A DNA stretch of 42,365 bases, taken from the IMG/VR virus record IMGVR_UViG_3300009068_000070, positions 1-42,365 of that record, one strand, 5' to 3'. Every line of letters starts with the position of its first letter. Within the stretch, counting starts at the first letter, position 1. Below the pieces are notes generated by a model, which saw nothing but the letters and a program-made list of their open reading frames with translations, made no database searches and was not told where the DNA came from. The DNA comes from a virus. Position numbers and translations under genes: made by a program. Below are positions 13,649 through 22,347 of this stretch, in pieces.

Positions 13649-15192
13649 TGGCATTAAAAATTCAATTAAGAAGAGATATATCAGCAAACTGGACAGCAAA
13701 CAATCCATTACTTTTAAATGGTGAAGTTGGTATTGAAACAGATACGCTTAAGCTTAAAGTTGGTAATGGTACACAAAGATGGAATAATTTGCCAGGATAT
13801 ATTTTAAATCCAGGAATGCCAGGAGGAGTTGCAACACTTGATAGCCTTGGCAAAGTGCCACTATCCCAATTACCAGATCAAGTTTCATTAGATGCAGAAG
13901 CTGCAATAGCAGTTTCTAATGCAATAGGAGTATTAACAACTTCAAGTATTGCTGAAGGAATAAATAAATATTTTACAAACAATAGAGCAATTACTGCTGT
14001 AGAAGGTTTGTTTGATTCAAAAGGATCAGCTACACAAGCTTTATCATCTGCTAATGCTCACACAGCAGCAAAATTTACTGATGCAATTAATGAATCAACT
14101 GCAATTGCAACTACTAAAGCAAATCAAGCACTTTCTTTAGCTAATCAGAATTCAGAACAATTTACAAATACAGCAATTAATCTTCTTACAACATCTGATA
14201 TAGAAGAAGGCTCAAGACTTTATTTTACTACTCCAAGAGTAGAAAATATTGTTGGCCCACTTATTTCACAAACAAGATCATATGTAGATCAAGAAGTTAC
14301 TGAAGCTAAAACATATGTAGATTCTGCTTTAACAAATTTTACTGCACCATCTGCAATTTCATCAACATCTGAATTGCCAGAAGGATCTAATTTATACTTT
14401 ACTAATTCAAGAGCAATTACTGCAACAGCTGCTGTAAGAACAGCGCAACTAGGTGCAGCACTTGGAGCAGTAGATGATTTAAGAACTGAAATTCAAAATG
14501 ATTTAAATAACTATGTACCACTATCTGATATTAATGTTTCTGGAGGAGTAGCTGGTTTAGATTCAAATACTAAAATTCAAGATAATGTAATACCATCTAC
14601 AATTGCAAGAACTTCAGATATAACAGCTGCTATAGCTAACATTGTAGCGGCAGCACCAACTTCATTTGACACACTTAAAGAAATTTCTGATTATATTGCT
14701 GCAGACCAAACAGCATCTTCTGCCCTAACAACTTCGCTTGGAACAAAATTAAATATAACTACGGCAGCATCAACTTATGCACCTAAAATTTCTCCAACAT
14801 TTACTGGTACTGTTACAATGCCATCAGGAGCAATAATACCTGGTTATGCTACAACAGTTAACTTAACAACAGCTCTTGCAGAAGCAAAAACATATACCGA
14901 TACGGCTGTAAACGGAATAAATAACTCTCTTGGAGATTATGCACTTATATCAGACAGAAATATTGCAGGTGGTTATGCAGGACTTGGTTCAGACAGCAAG
15001 ATACTAGAGTCTGCAATTCCAACCGCAATAACAACATCAATTGCAGCAGCTGCAACTCTTGCAGCATCAAACATTAATGGAACTTACACTAACGGAAGTT
15101 CTTCTTCTAATATAAACAAAATTACATATGGCACAAACATTACCCCTCCTTCAAGTGGAAATGCTGCTGGAGATATTTACATCCAATACTAA
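13648..15192 (+). CDS. Tail fibre with Mtd-N-like head
   Basis: 514 aa. IQLRRDISANWTANNPLLLN, then GEVGIETDT and KVGNGTQRWNNLP match the N-terminal domain of major-tropism-determinant-type fibres. The shaft contains at least three copies of an EG..LYFTN.RA motif (about residues 108, 188 and 248) and two segments beginning GG.AGLDS/GLGSDSK, i.e. internally repeated. The end is Ser/Asn-rich. The ribosome binding site GGAGGAGG is strong. Receptor-binding or shaft protein. Confidence 0.8.
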   Translation: MALKIQLRRDISANWTANNPLLLNGEVGIETDTLKLKVGNGTQRWNNLPGYILNPGMPGGVATLDSLGKVPLSQLPDQVSLDAEAAIAVSNAIGVLTTSSIAEGINKYFTNNRAITAVEGLFDSKGSATQALSSANAHTAAKFTDAINESTAIATTKANQALSLANQNSEQFTNTAINLLTTSDIEEGSRLYFTTPRVENIVGPLISQTRSYVDQEVTEAKTYVDSALTNFTAPSAISSTSELPEGSNLYFTNSRAITATAAVRTAQLGAALGAVDDLRTEIQNDLNNYVPLSDINVSGGVAGLDSNTKIQDNVIPSTIARTSDITAAIANIVAAAPTSFDTLKEISDYIAADQTASSALTTSLGTKLNITTAASTYAPKISPTFTGTVTMPSGAIIPGYATTVNLTTALAEAKTYTDTAVNGINNSLGDYALISDRNIAGGYAGLGSDSKILESAIPTAITTSIAAAATLAASNINGTYTNGSSSSNINKITYGTNITPPSSGNAAGDIYIQY

Positions 15193-15204
15193 AAGGAGCC
15201 TGAA

Positions 15205-18200
15205 ATGCCGCTAAACATTTTTGATGGTTCTAATTGGAACCCACTCAAAAAAATAAAAATTTATGATGGTTCATCATGGAATGAATCAAAGTCGGCATTT
15301 ATATGGAATGGATCTGAATGGAAAACATTACTAGATTTAAAACCAAAAAATACATCTTTACCAACATTATCTATACAAGGTAACGCATTTTTTTATTCTG
15401 CACAAGAAACAGTTATATCAACCAATGGGCAATGGGAAAATTCACCTACATCATTTGAGTATCAATGGCAAAAAGCTGCTTATCCTACATCTAATTGGTC
15501 AAACATACTTGACAAAACATCTAATACTTTATTTTTAAATGAAGATGAATGGGATTTAAATCAATCTTTAAAATATGTTGGATATGCTGTTAGATGCAAA
15601 GTTACAGCAATAAATTCTGCTGGAAAAAATTCTGAAGATGTTTACACACTTTCTAGCCCAGTAATTGCGCCAGCTCCATTAGGAGAAATTAGCGTAAATG
15701 TAGTTTCAAACGGAATTGTCGAATTTACTTGGCAAAAAGTAAAAGGCGCTAATGATTACTATATGCAATATCAAGGACCTCAAGTTGCATTTACTGAAAT
15801 TATGAGCATGGTAAATAATACAGATGCTTCAAAGGGAGTATATTCTACACAAGGAACAACATGTAAATTTACTATTGATACTGGTTCAGCAGCTGGAACA
15901 CTTGGAATTTTAATAAATCCAATGAATACATCAAATGTTTCTGGCATGTCATTAAGTGGATATGGTAGAAATGCATCAGTAATGGATCTAAAGCCAATTA
16001 AAGCTACAGTAACAGCAACAATGACATCGTTTAGTTGGGGCGGAAGACTAAGTTGGTCTACAAATTTAATACAACAAACTGGATGGACAATATATAATGA
16101 AGGACAGCTATACGCAAGTTCATTCATGAATGACGCACTAGCAACGTCTTATGATATAAGTGAACTTGGTGTAGGCGGATCAAAATTTGGAGCATTTACA
16201 GTACAAATTACTGGAACAGCACCTAGATATACAGAAACTTCATGGACTTCTTCTCCATCTCTATCTATTGAATATCCAACAGTTCCATTGCCAGTTAATG
16301 AAGGTGCTCCAACAGTTTCTTTAAATGGAAGAACAGTAACTTCAACAAATGGTACATGGACAAATCAAAATTCTATCTATAATTATCTTATTGAATGGTA
16401 TTCTAATGGAGTACCAATGACGTTTGGTGTTGGACAATCAGTAGATTTTAGTACTAACACATCTTATGATAATACTCAAATATCATCTTCTGTTCAAATT
16501 TTAACTACTGATTTAAGATTGACAGAAAAAATATATAGTAGCAATTCTGTAACAATGCTACCTTCAGCTGCACTTTGTGATACTCCAGCAAAATGTTTAA
16601 CTCCAGCATGTCAAGCTTGTGTACGTACATACAACATAAATACAAATGTTGCTACTAGCGTTTGTCCATCTGGAACAATGATTCAACAAGTTTGTATAAC
16701 TCCAGGCTCTTGTGACAACACAACTACAAATGTTGGTTGTGTACCAGTAGGAACACAATGGTATTGTACTGAATCATATAATGGCGGAGGAATTGGCAAT
16801 TGTGGATATACCTTATCTTCATTTAATAATTCTGGGTCTGGTTCTGGATATTCAAGATCATGTGTTGCTGGTGGTCCATATCCAGCATGTGGATCTACTG
16901 GTCCTGCTACTTCAGTAACTTACTATATTGGATCTTCTGGATGTGATTTTCAAAATGGCACATATTATATGCCTCCATCAGTAAGCGGCCCATTTACTAA
17001 TGCAACTATGCCTGGAGATTATGATAGCATTGGAAGTAGAACTTTTTCTAAATTTGTATATAGAGCGACATCAGCAGAAGCATTAGCAGCAGTACAACAA
17101 GCAGCTTGTACGCCAGCAACTCCACCAGCAACTCCACCAGCAACTCCACCAACAACAGTTATTTGTCAAAATGGAGTTAATTGTAATGAAGCAGCTTGTC
17201 AAACTTGTGGACCATCAAGTTATACTAGTACCAGACCATCATCTGCTTGTCCATCTGGTATAACAAACACTTATGTTTGTTATACTCCAGGCTCTTGTGA
17301 CAATATAACTACAGATACTACTTGTGTAGCACCAACAAGTATTTGGTACTGCACCGAAAGCTATAATGGTGGTGGGGTCGGAAACTGCGGATATACAACA
17401 TCAGCATTTGATAATTCTGCATCTGGATCTGGATACTCACGTTCTTGCAATACTACTGGATACATATCTTGTGGATCTACCAATCCTTCAACTCCACCTG
17501 CAACCCCACCTTCAACTCCACCAGTTGTAGATTGTACTTCATGTTCTTCAACATTAAGTTATAATAGCACCAGACCAAACGCAGCGTGTCCTTCTGGAAC
17601 AGAAAATATTTATGTTTGTTGGACTCCAGGAAATTGTGAAAATATAATTACAGCAACTGGCTGTGTTCCAGTAGCCACACCACCTGCAACCCCACCTTCA
17701 ACTCCACCAGCCGTAGATTGCACTTCATGTTCTCCAACACAAAGTTATGCAAGTACAAGACCAGTAGAAACTTACATCTGTCCTTCTGGAACAGAAAACA
17801 CATATGTTTGCTGGACTCCGTCAGGTTGCCAAAATATAGTTACAAGCACTGGCTGTGTTCCAGTATCCACACCACCTGCAACCCCACCTGCAACCCCACC
17901 TGCAACCCCACCTACTTACGATTGTAATACATGTAATAGTTATGGCGGAGCTTGTGGAACTTATGGAAATGGAACTTGGTGTATAACACCAGGATCTTGT
18001 CCAAATATATGTCAAGGCGATCATCCAAGTTATTTTGCTCCACCGTTCTTCCCACCAAGCTTCTTTGCTCCACCGTTCTTCCCACCGAGCTTCTTTGCTC
18101 CACCGTTCTTTTGGTTTGCTCCACCGTTCTTCCCACCAAGCTTCTTTGCTCCACCAGGATTTAAGGGCAAGTGTTTATCACCAGACTCAGTAATATTTAC

Positions 18201-18633
18201 TAATACTGGCTGGGTAAAAGCAAAAGATATTAAGCCTGGAGATAATATTATTACAATTAATGGAAATGATATTGACATTGAATCCGTAACTTTAAACAAA
18301 ACATCTAAACCGCTCCCAACAAATGTTGAATTTTCAAATTCACAAGTTGTTTCAGTAGAAACAAAGCTTTCAACATTAATAGGATTTAACTACAGAGGAA
18401 AAGATTACTCAATTACTCAGCCAATATTTGTAAAAACCTCAGAAGGAATTACTTATAAAAATGCTGGAGATATCAAAGTTGGAGACGCAATAATTAGCGT
18501 TGATTCTCAAGGAGAAATTTCTGAAATTATAGTAGATTCAATTCAAATTGATGATTTAGAGTCTACAGTTTATGATATTAGAACTTCCCCAGAACCTTGG
18601 TTTATTGTAAATTCAACTATAGCTATAGCTTAA
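15205..18633 (+). CDS. Giant Cys-rich adhesin with C-terminal Hint domain
   Basis: 1142 aa. Residues 1-45 hold repeated DGS.W elements (fibre attachment). About 46-450 are beta-sandwich/FN3-like. About 458-938 contain four full Cys-rich repeats and a partial fifth (pattern C..C...STRP...CPSG...YVC.TPG.C.N..T..C), plus two copies of a WYCTESYNGGG...GNCGY unit, joined by TPPATPP linkers. Residues 944-984 are FFPP/SFFAPP repeats. Residues 990-1142 are a Hint domain starting at Cys990 (CLSPDSVIF, AKDIKPGD, then IKVGDAI and VYDIRTSPEPWFIVN). The TxxH block reads SITQ and the usual terminal His-Asn is missing. Secretion signal absent, as expected for a virion protein. Confidence 0.8.
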   Translation: MPLNIFDGSNWNPLKKIKIYDGSSWNESKSAFIWNGSEWKTLLDLKPKNTSLPTLSIQGNAFFYSAQETVISTNGQWENSPTSFEYQWQKAAYPTSNWSNILDKTSNTLFLNEDEWDLNQSLKYVGYAVRCKVTAINSAGKNSEDVYTLSSPVIAPAPLGEISVNVVSNGIVEFTWQKVKGANDYYMQYQGPQVAFTEIMSMVNNTDASKGVYSTQGTTCKFTIDTGSAAGTLGILINPMNTSNVSGMSLSGYGRNASVMDLKPIKATVTATMTSFSWGGRLSWSTNLIQQTGWTIYNEGQLYASSFMNDALATSYDISELGVGGSKFGAFTVQITGTAPRYTETSWTSSPSLSIEYPTVPLPVNEGAPTVSLNGRTVTSTNGTWTNQNSIYNYLIEWYSNGVPMTFGVGQSVDFSTNTSYDNTQISSSVQILTTDLRLTEKIYSSNSVTMLPSAALCDTPAKCLTPACQACVRTYNINTNVATSVCPSGTMIQQVCITPGSCDNTTTNVGCVPVGTQWYCTESYNGGGIGNCGYTLSSFNNSGSGSGYSRSCVAGGPYPACGSTGPATSVTYYIGSSGCDFQNGTYYMPPSVSGPFTNATMPGDYDSIGSRTFSKFVYRATSAEALAAVQQAACTPATPPATPPATPPTTVICQNGVNCNEAACQTCGPSSYTSTRPSSACPSGITNTYVCYTPGSCDNITTDTTCVAPTSIWYCTESYNGGGVGNCGYTTSAFDNSASGSGYSRSCNTTGYISCGSTNPSTPPATPPSTPPVVDCTSCSSTLSYNSTRPNAACPSGTENIYVCWTPGNCENIITATGCVPVATPPATPPSTPPAVDCTSCSPTQSYASTRPVETYICPSGTENTYVCWTPSGCQNIVTSTGCVPVSTPPATPPATPPATPPTYDCNTCNSYGGACGTYGNGTWCITPGSCPNICQGDHPSYFAPPFFPPSFFAPPFFPPSFFAPPFFWFAPPFFPPSFFAPPGFKGKCLSPDSVIFTNTGWVKAKDIKPGDNIITINGNDIDIESVTLNKTSKPLPTNVEFSNSQVVSVETKLSTLIGFNYRGKDYSITQPIFVKTSEGITYKNAGDIKVGDAIISVDSQGEISEIIVDSIQIDDLESTVYDIRTSPEPWFIVNSTIAIA
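18034..18156 (+). repeat. FFPP/SFFAPP coding repeat array
   Basis: Near-identical 12-bp (TTCTTCCCACCG) and 18-bp (AGCTTCTTTGCTCCACCG) units encode three FFPP, three SFFAPP and variant units. The same units recur at 25371-25631. Reverse-frame open readings here are by-products of the repeat. Confidence 0.9.
18139..18201 (+). repeat. 63-bp block identical to 25614-25676
   Basis: The last SFFAPP unit through the first ten Hint residues is base-for-base identical between the two Hint genes. The following 167 bp have diverged, indicating recombination or gene conversion. Confidence 0.85.
18369..18470 (+). repeat. 102-bp block, one mismatch to 25844-25945
   Basis: Encodes the middle of the Hint domain (STLIGFNYRGKDYSITQP onward). 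Only position 18439 differs (T versus C) from the copy in the second Hint gene, whereas both flanks differ at many positions. Confidence 0.85.
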
Positions 18634-18639
18634 TAATTA

Positions 18640-18648
18640 TGCTATAAT
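18640..18648 (+). promoter_or_regulatory. Extended -10 promoter
   Basis: TGC TATAAT, perfect, 21 bases before the ATG at 18670; AAGGAG ribosome binding site in between. Confidence 0.7.
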
Positions 18649-18669
18649 TTATAAAAAAGGAGATTAATA

Positions 18670-18900
18670 ATGCTTGATAATAAAGATTTTGACGGGGAAG
18701 TATTTATGGTCCTTGTCGATGGAGAATATGCTGGGTGGTTTAGCGTACCTAAAGGAAATTTAGAAACAGAAATATTAAGATCTGGTTTATCTAGTAATCC
18801 AACAATAGTAAATTTTACCGATTTGCCAATAAGCGTATCGGATTTTCCAGCACAAGCAGAGGGCTGGAAATGGGACGGTACATCATTTAAGAAGGATTAA
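18670..18900 (+). CDS. Hypothetical protein, 76 aa
   Basis: Starts MLDNKDFDGEVFMVLVDGEY; compact alpha/beta with a C-terminal WKWDGTSFKKD that resembles the terminal element of small tail-fibre-associated proteins. It has its own extended -10 promoter and AAGGAG. Placed between a giant adhesin and the zinc-ribbon gene. Could be a fibre assembly factor; unproven. Confidence 0.65.
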   Translation: MLDNKDFDGEVFMVLVDGEYAGWFSVPKGNLETEILRSGLSSNPTIVNFTDLPISVSDFPAQAEGWKWDGTSFKKD

Positions 18901-18902
18901 AT

Positions 18903-19142
18903 ATGACTTCAAGATGGCAAACAATAAAAGCAAATTTAGTTGATCCAAATGCAGTGAAACCTTGGGATGTGTTAAACCCAAATACTGAATGGACAACAGA
19001 TGAAAAAAAAGAAGAACGATATAGCATTTGTAAAGGATGCCCTGAATTTATATCAGCTACAACACAATGCAAGCAATGTGGCTGTATAATGAAAATTAAA
19101 ACAGGAATGGAAAAAGCAGTCTGTCCTTTGGGCAAATGGTAA
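18903..19142 (+). CDS. DUF6171-like zinc-ribbon protein, 79 aa
   Basis: The C-terminal half RYSICKGCPEFISATTQCKQ...CGCIMK...AVCPLGKW matches the Cys pattern (CxxC, CxxCGC, C) of small zinc-ribbon proteins common in cyanophages and other aquatic phages (DUF6171 type). It starts two bases after the previous stop and is followed six bases later by a 2OG oxygenase. The role is unknown; this association with 2OG oxygenases may be meaningful. Confidence 0.7.
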   Translation: MTSRWQTIKANLVDPNAVKPWDVLNPNTEWTTDEKKEERYSICKGCPEFISATTQCKQCGCIMKIKTGMEKAVCPLGKW

Positions 19143-19147
19143 AATAA

Positions 19148-19852
19148 ATGACTACTATCTTTGACCTTGAAAAACCAAATATTAGAATTATAAAAAACTT
19201 TTTATCAAAAGAAGAATGTGATGAAATTTTAAAGGTTAAAGAAATGTCAGAAGTTTTATGGTCATTAGACTATAATCTTAATTATCCAAAAAAAGAAAAT
19301 GTTGCTGGAAACCTTCAATACTCTGTATCTCAATGGGATGGAATGTGCATTAATATAACCCGTCCTGGATTTGCAGAAAGATATGGCATTAACCAAAAAT
19401 ATTATGATTTATTGGCAGATAGAATGAAAATGCATATGGAAGAAAAATTTAATGTTACTGGATTACAAACAGAACAATATTTAATTAATAGATGGAGAAT
19501 TGGAAGAGAACAGACTCCTCACCTTGATTATTTTTATGAAGAAGAACCTGGTCATGACTATGAAAAACTTGCTAGACATAACATACCAAAATCCTTTTTA
19601 GATACATTTGGTCAGATGTTTCAAACAAAACATTATTCATCTTTGGTGTACCTAAATGAAGATTACACTGGAGGCGAGCTTTATTTCCCAGAACACAACT
19701 TTATCATAAAGCCAGAAGCTGGAACTTTAATATGTTTAAAGGGAGATGAGCACAGCTTGCATGGAGTCAAAAAAGTAGAGTCTGGAACTAGATATACGAT
19801 ATCATTGTTTTGGGAAGATTTAGAATATAAAAATAAAATTGGCGTCAAATAA
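19148..19852 (+). CDS. 2OG-Fe(II) oxygenase (prolyl-4-hydroxylase-like)
   Basis: 234 aa. Iron ligands His125 and Asp127 (TPHLDYFYEE) and His205 (SLHGVKKV), Arg215 (TRYTISLFW) for 2-oxoglutarate, and the core strand LNEDYTGGELYFP. The N terminus IIKNFLSKEECDEIL is the usual helical lead-in of P4H-type enzymes. It lies within the fibre cluster, away from the five-gene oxygenase group, in an operon with the small genes before it. Predicted hydroxylase; substrate unknown. Confidence 0.85.
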   Translation: MTTIFDLEKPNIRIIKNFLSKEECDEILKVKEMSEVLWSLDYNLNYPKKENVAGNLQYSVSQWDGMCINITRPGFAERYGINQKYYDLLADRMKMHMEEKFNVTGLQTEQYLINRWRIGREQTPHLDYFYEEEPGHDYEKLARHNIPKSFLDTFGQMFQTKHYSSLVYLNEDYTGGELYFPEHNFIIKPEAGTLICLKGDEHSLHGVKKVESGTRYTISLFWEDLEYKNKIGVK

Positions 19853-19864
19853 ACTTTTGTAGGG

Positions 19865-19870
19865 TATAAT
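19865..19870 (+). promoter_or_regulatory. -10 promoter box
   Basis: TATAAT 37 bases before the TTG start at 19908; TAGGGGG ribosome binding site follows. No clear -35. Confidence 0.5.
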
Positions 19871-19907
19871 TATCTAAGCAACATAATCACACATAGGGGG
19901 TAGTCAA

Positions 19908-20465
19908 TTGGCCACCAATTATCCAAACAGTATCGATCAGCTTGTTAATCCAAATGGTTCAGATACATTAGCATCACCATCTCATTCCCAACAGCACACC
20001 AATGCAAATGACGCTATTGAAGCATTAGAAACAAAAGTTGGCGTAAACGGTTCAACAGATCCATCATCACTCACATACAAAGTTTCAACTATTGAAACAG
20101 TATTGACTGATCTAGGGAATAGCACAGATACAATCCAAGAGCTTTTAGGATTGGAAGGCAACAACGACCTTGCAGTTTATGGTATTGAGAATCCTACAAA
20201 CGTAGATTCCTTTTCAAAGAGCACATGGAGAACTGCTAAGTATAACATTCAGGTGACAAAGGGTTCCGATGTGTATACATCAGAGATTCTTGTTTCCCAC
20301 GATGGAACAAACATAATGGTTTCAGAATCAAACATTATCTCAAACACAAACAACAACATATTTACTTATGCCTTTGAAGAAAACTCAGGTATAATTAGTC
20401 TAAGAGTCACCCCTGTTTCTGGTTCTATATCAGTTAGATACGTCAGAACAGCGCTTAAAGCATAA
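19908..20465 (+). CDS. Tail fibre protein, TTG start
   Basis: 185 aa. NYPNSIDQLVNPNGSDTLAS, then HSQQHTNANDAIEALETKVG is a common phage structural-protein head module that typically begins at MATNYP, so the TTG at 19908 is taken as start; AGGGGG sits 7 bases upstream. The C-terminal beta domain (STWRTAKYNIQV to RYVRTALKA) is similar to the C terminus of the next gene, suggesting a shared tip or trimerisation fold. Confidence 0.75.
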   Translation: MATNYPNSIDQLVNPNGSDTLASPSHSQQHTNANDAIEALETKVGVNGSTDPSSLTYKVSTIETVLTDLGNSTDTIQELLGLEGNNDLAVYGIENPTNVDSFSKSTWRTAKYNIQVTKGSDVYTSEILVSHDGTNIMVSESNIISNTNNNIFTYAFEENSGIISLRVTPVSGSISVRYVRTALKA

Positions 20466-20493
20466 TAAAAAAGCAACAAGAGGAGTCATATAA

Positions 20494-21852
20494 ATGGCAA
20501 CAGTAACAAAAAACTTTAGAATTAAATCGGGCCTTATAGTTGAAGGTACTACAGGTACAATCAATGGTCAAAACATACTTACAGAAACAGGCGGGAATGC
20601 TTATATTCTCAACCTTGTTGGCGGTGCCACTCTTGTAAAATCTGTAGACGCAGGAACATTTGCAGTCGATGGTGCAGGCAATCTTACAGTAAAGCCTAAT
20701 ACATTTGATGCATACGGATCCGCTTCAGCAGCTCAATCAGCAGCTATTGCAACCGCATCAGCAGACGCAACATCTAAAGCCAACGCAGCACGGTCTGCAG
20801 CAGAAGCCACTGCATCAAGTGATGCAACAACAAAAGTAGCTGCAGAAGCAGCACTTAGAGTTTCAGGAGATGCTGCTTCAGTTTCAACTGCAGCATCTGA
20901 CGCAACATCTAAGGTAGCAGCAGAAGCTGCTCTTAGAGTATCAGGCGATGCAGCCTCAGTAGCGACAGCAGCAGCTGACGCAACATCTAAGGCAAATGCA
21001 GCACAGGCTGCAGCAGAAGCTACTGCAGCAGCAGCTCTTTCAACTGCAATAGCAACAGAAGTTTCAAACCGTAATACAGCAATTGGAACTGCAGTAGATT
21101 CGTTAGTAGATGGTGCACCAGCACTTCTTAATACATTAAATGAATTAGCAGCAGCAATTAATGACGATGCTAATTACACAACAACTATTACAACAGCACT
21201 TGGAACAAAGGCTAACGCAGCCGATGTTACTGCAAGTCTTGCAACCGCCGCTTCAAATGCAGCAGCAGATGCAACATCAAAGGCTAACGCAGCCCAAGCA
21301 GCAGCAATCTCTGCAGCAGCATCAGACGCTACTACAAAGGCTAACGCAGCAGCAGCAACCGCAGCAGCTGACGCAACATCTAAGGCAAATGCAGCACGTT
21401 CTGCAGCAGAAGCTACTGCAGCAGCAGATGCAACATCAAAGGCTAACGCAGCCCAAGCAGCAGCAGAAGCCACAGCAGCAGCTGCTAATACAGCTCAGCA
21501 AGCTGGAACAACAGCATTTACAGCATTAAACGTAAATGATCAAGCAAAGCAAATTGCAGCTTCATCATCTGGAACAGCATCAGTTGCTGGAACAGCTTAC
21601 CAGTGGGCAAAGGCTGACTATCGTTCAGCTAAGCTACTTGTTAAGATTGATAACGCAACACACAATGAAATATCTGAAATTTTATTAACACTAGATGCAT
21701 CAGATAACGTAGCAATTACAGAATATGCGATTGTCGGAACTAATGGATCAAGAGGAACAATTACAGCAGAAGTATCTGGTGCAAATGTCCTTGTAAAGGT
21801 TACACCAGTAAACAACTCAACAGTTAAAGTATCTGGAACATTAATTAAATAA
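20494..21852 (+). CDS. Ala-rich coiled-coil tail fibre
   Basis: 452 aa. The head MATVTKNFRIKSGLIVEG is shared with the gene at 21924. Residues about 75-335 are an Ala-rich shaft with repeats such as ADATSKANAAQAAAEA, expected to form a long helical, probably trimeric, stalk. The C-terminal domain (YQWAKADYRSAKLLVKIDNA onward) is a beta tip like that of the previous gene. AGGAG precedes the start. The DNA repeats cause many false open frames on other strands. Confidence 0.8.
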   Translation: MATVTKNFRIKSGLIVEGTTGTINGQNILTETGGNAYILNLVGGATLVKSVDAGTFAVDGAGNLTVKPNTFDAYGSASAAQSAAIATASADATSKANAARSAAEATASSDATTKVAAEAALRVSGDAASVSTAASDATSKVAAEAALRVSGDAASVATAAADATSKANAAQAAAEATAAAALSTAIATEVSNRNTAIGTAVDSLVDGAPALLNTLNELAAAINDDANYTTTITTALGTKANAADVTASLATAASNAAADATSKANAAQAAAISAAASDATTKANAAAATAAADATSKANAARSAAEATAAADATSKANAAQAAAEATAAAANTAQQAGTTAFTALNVNDQAKQIAASSSGTASVAGTAYQWAKADYRSAKLLVKIDNATHNEISEILLTLDASDNVAITEYAIVGTNGSRGTITAEVSGANVLVKVTPVNNSTVKVSGTLIK

Positions 21853-21866
21853 TTAAATAAAGGTTT

Positions 21867-21891
21867 TGGGGGATTCCTTAAAAATCCCCCA
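21867..21891. terminator. GC-rich hairpin, possible terminator
   Basis: TGGGGGATT (21867-21875) and AATCCCCCA (21883-21891) form a perfect 9-bp stem with a 7-base loop. There is no T run after it on the + strand, so termination is plausible but not certain. Confidence 0.5.
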
Positions 21892-21923
21892 CAACAAAAC
21901 AATTAGGGGATATGTGAACTTAA

Positions 21924-22286
21924 ATGGCAACAGTAAATAAAAACTTTAAAGTAAAGAACGGGTTAAACGTAGCTGGAACTGCAACGTTTGATTCTAATAT
22001 TGTATTAGGAACAGCCCCACTATCTTTTGATACAGCAACAAATAGGCTACAAGTCCAGATCGATGGAACTTGGCAGCCTATAGCTTTGTATTCAGAAATT
22101 CCAAATGAGAACACAATGTTGTCATTTATGGATGTTGGACTAGCCATTGATTACAATGGTCAGCCAACCTATATCATTCAGGCAAATGGAGTAACGCCAT
22201 CAGGAACAAGTAAATATGTTCTTGGAGGGGACCCTTCAACTACTGAATTTGGAATGACTTTTGATTCAGGAGCATTAGTAGCATGA
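21924..22286 (+). CDS. Short tail fibre protein, 120 aa
   Basis: MATVNKNFKVKNGLNVAGTA is the same head module as in the gene at 20494, then FDTATNRLQVQIDGTWQPIA and a short beta domain. The ribosome binding site (AGGGGA) is 13 bases from the ATG, longer than usual. Probably an accessory fibre or an alternative tip. Confidence 0.7.
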   Translation: MATVNKNFKVKNGLNVAGTATFDSNIVLGTAPLSFDTATNRLQVQIDGTWQPIALYSEIPNENTMLSFMDVGLAIDYNGQPTYIIQANGVTPSGTSKYVLGGDPSTTEFGMTFDSGALVA

Positions 22287-22308
22287 TGCTAAATTGTAAT
22301 GGTTTAAA

Positions 22309-22317
22309 TGCTATAAT
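22309..22317 (+). promoter_or_regulatory. Extended -10 promoter
   Basis: TGC TATAAT, perfect, about 30 bases before the ATG at 22348; AAAGGGG ribosome binding site between them. Confidence 0.7.
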
Positions 22318-22347
22318 TTCAATATATCAAATTAAAGGGGTGGCATA

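Noticed and set aside
18034-18156. CRISPR-like array
   Set aside because: Repeats are in-frame coding units of 12/18 bp without spacers; no CRISPR array was found anywhere in the window.
17718-18299. Alternative-frame open readings across the Cys-rich and Phe/Pro region
   Set aside because: Same cause: low-complexity codon repeats. No ribosome binding site or domain.
15205-18633. A splicing intein in the adhesin
   Set aside because: The Hint domain reaches the protein C terminus, lacks the terminal His-Asn and has no C-extein, so splicing is not possible; a hedgehog/BIL-type cleavage remains open.
21161-21529. Gln/Leu-rich + frame and Ala-rich minus frame within the coiled-coil fibre
   Set aside because: Shadow frames of GCA/ACA-rich repeats; the 452-aa frame has a proper start, head and tip domain.
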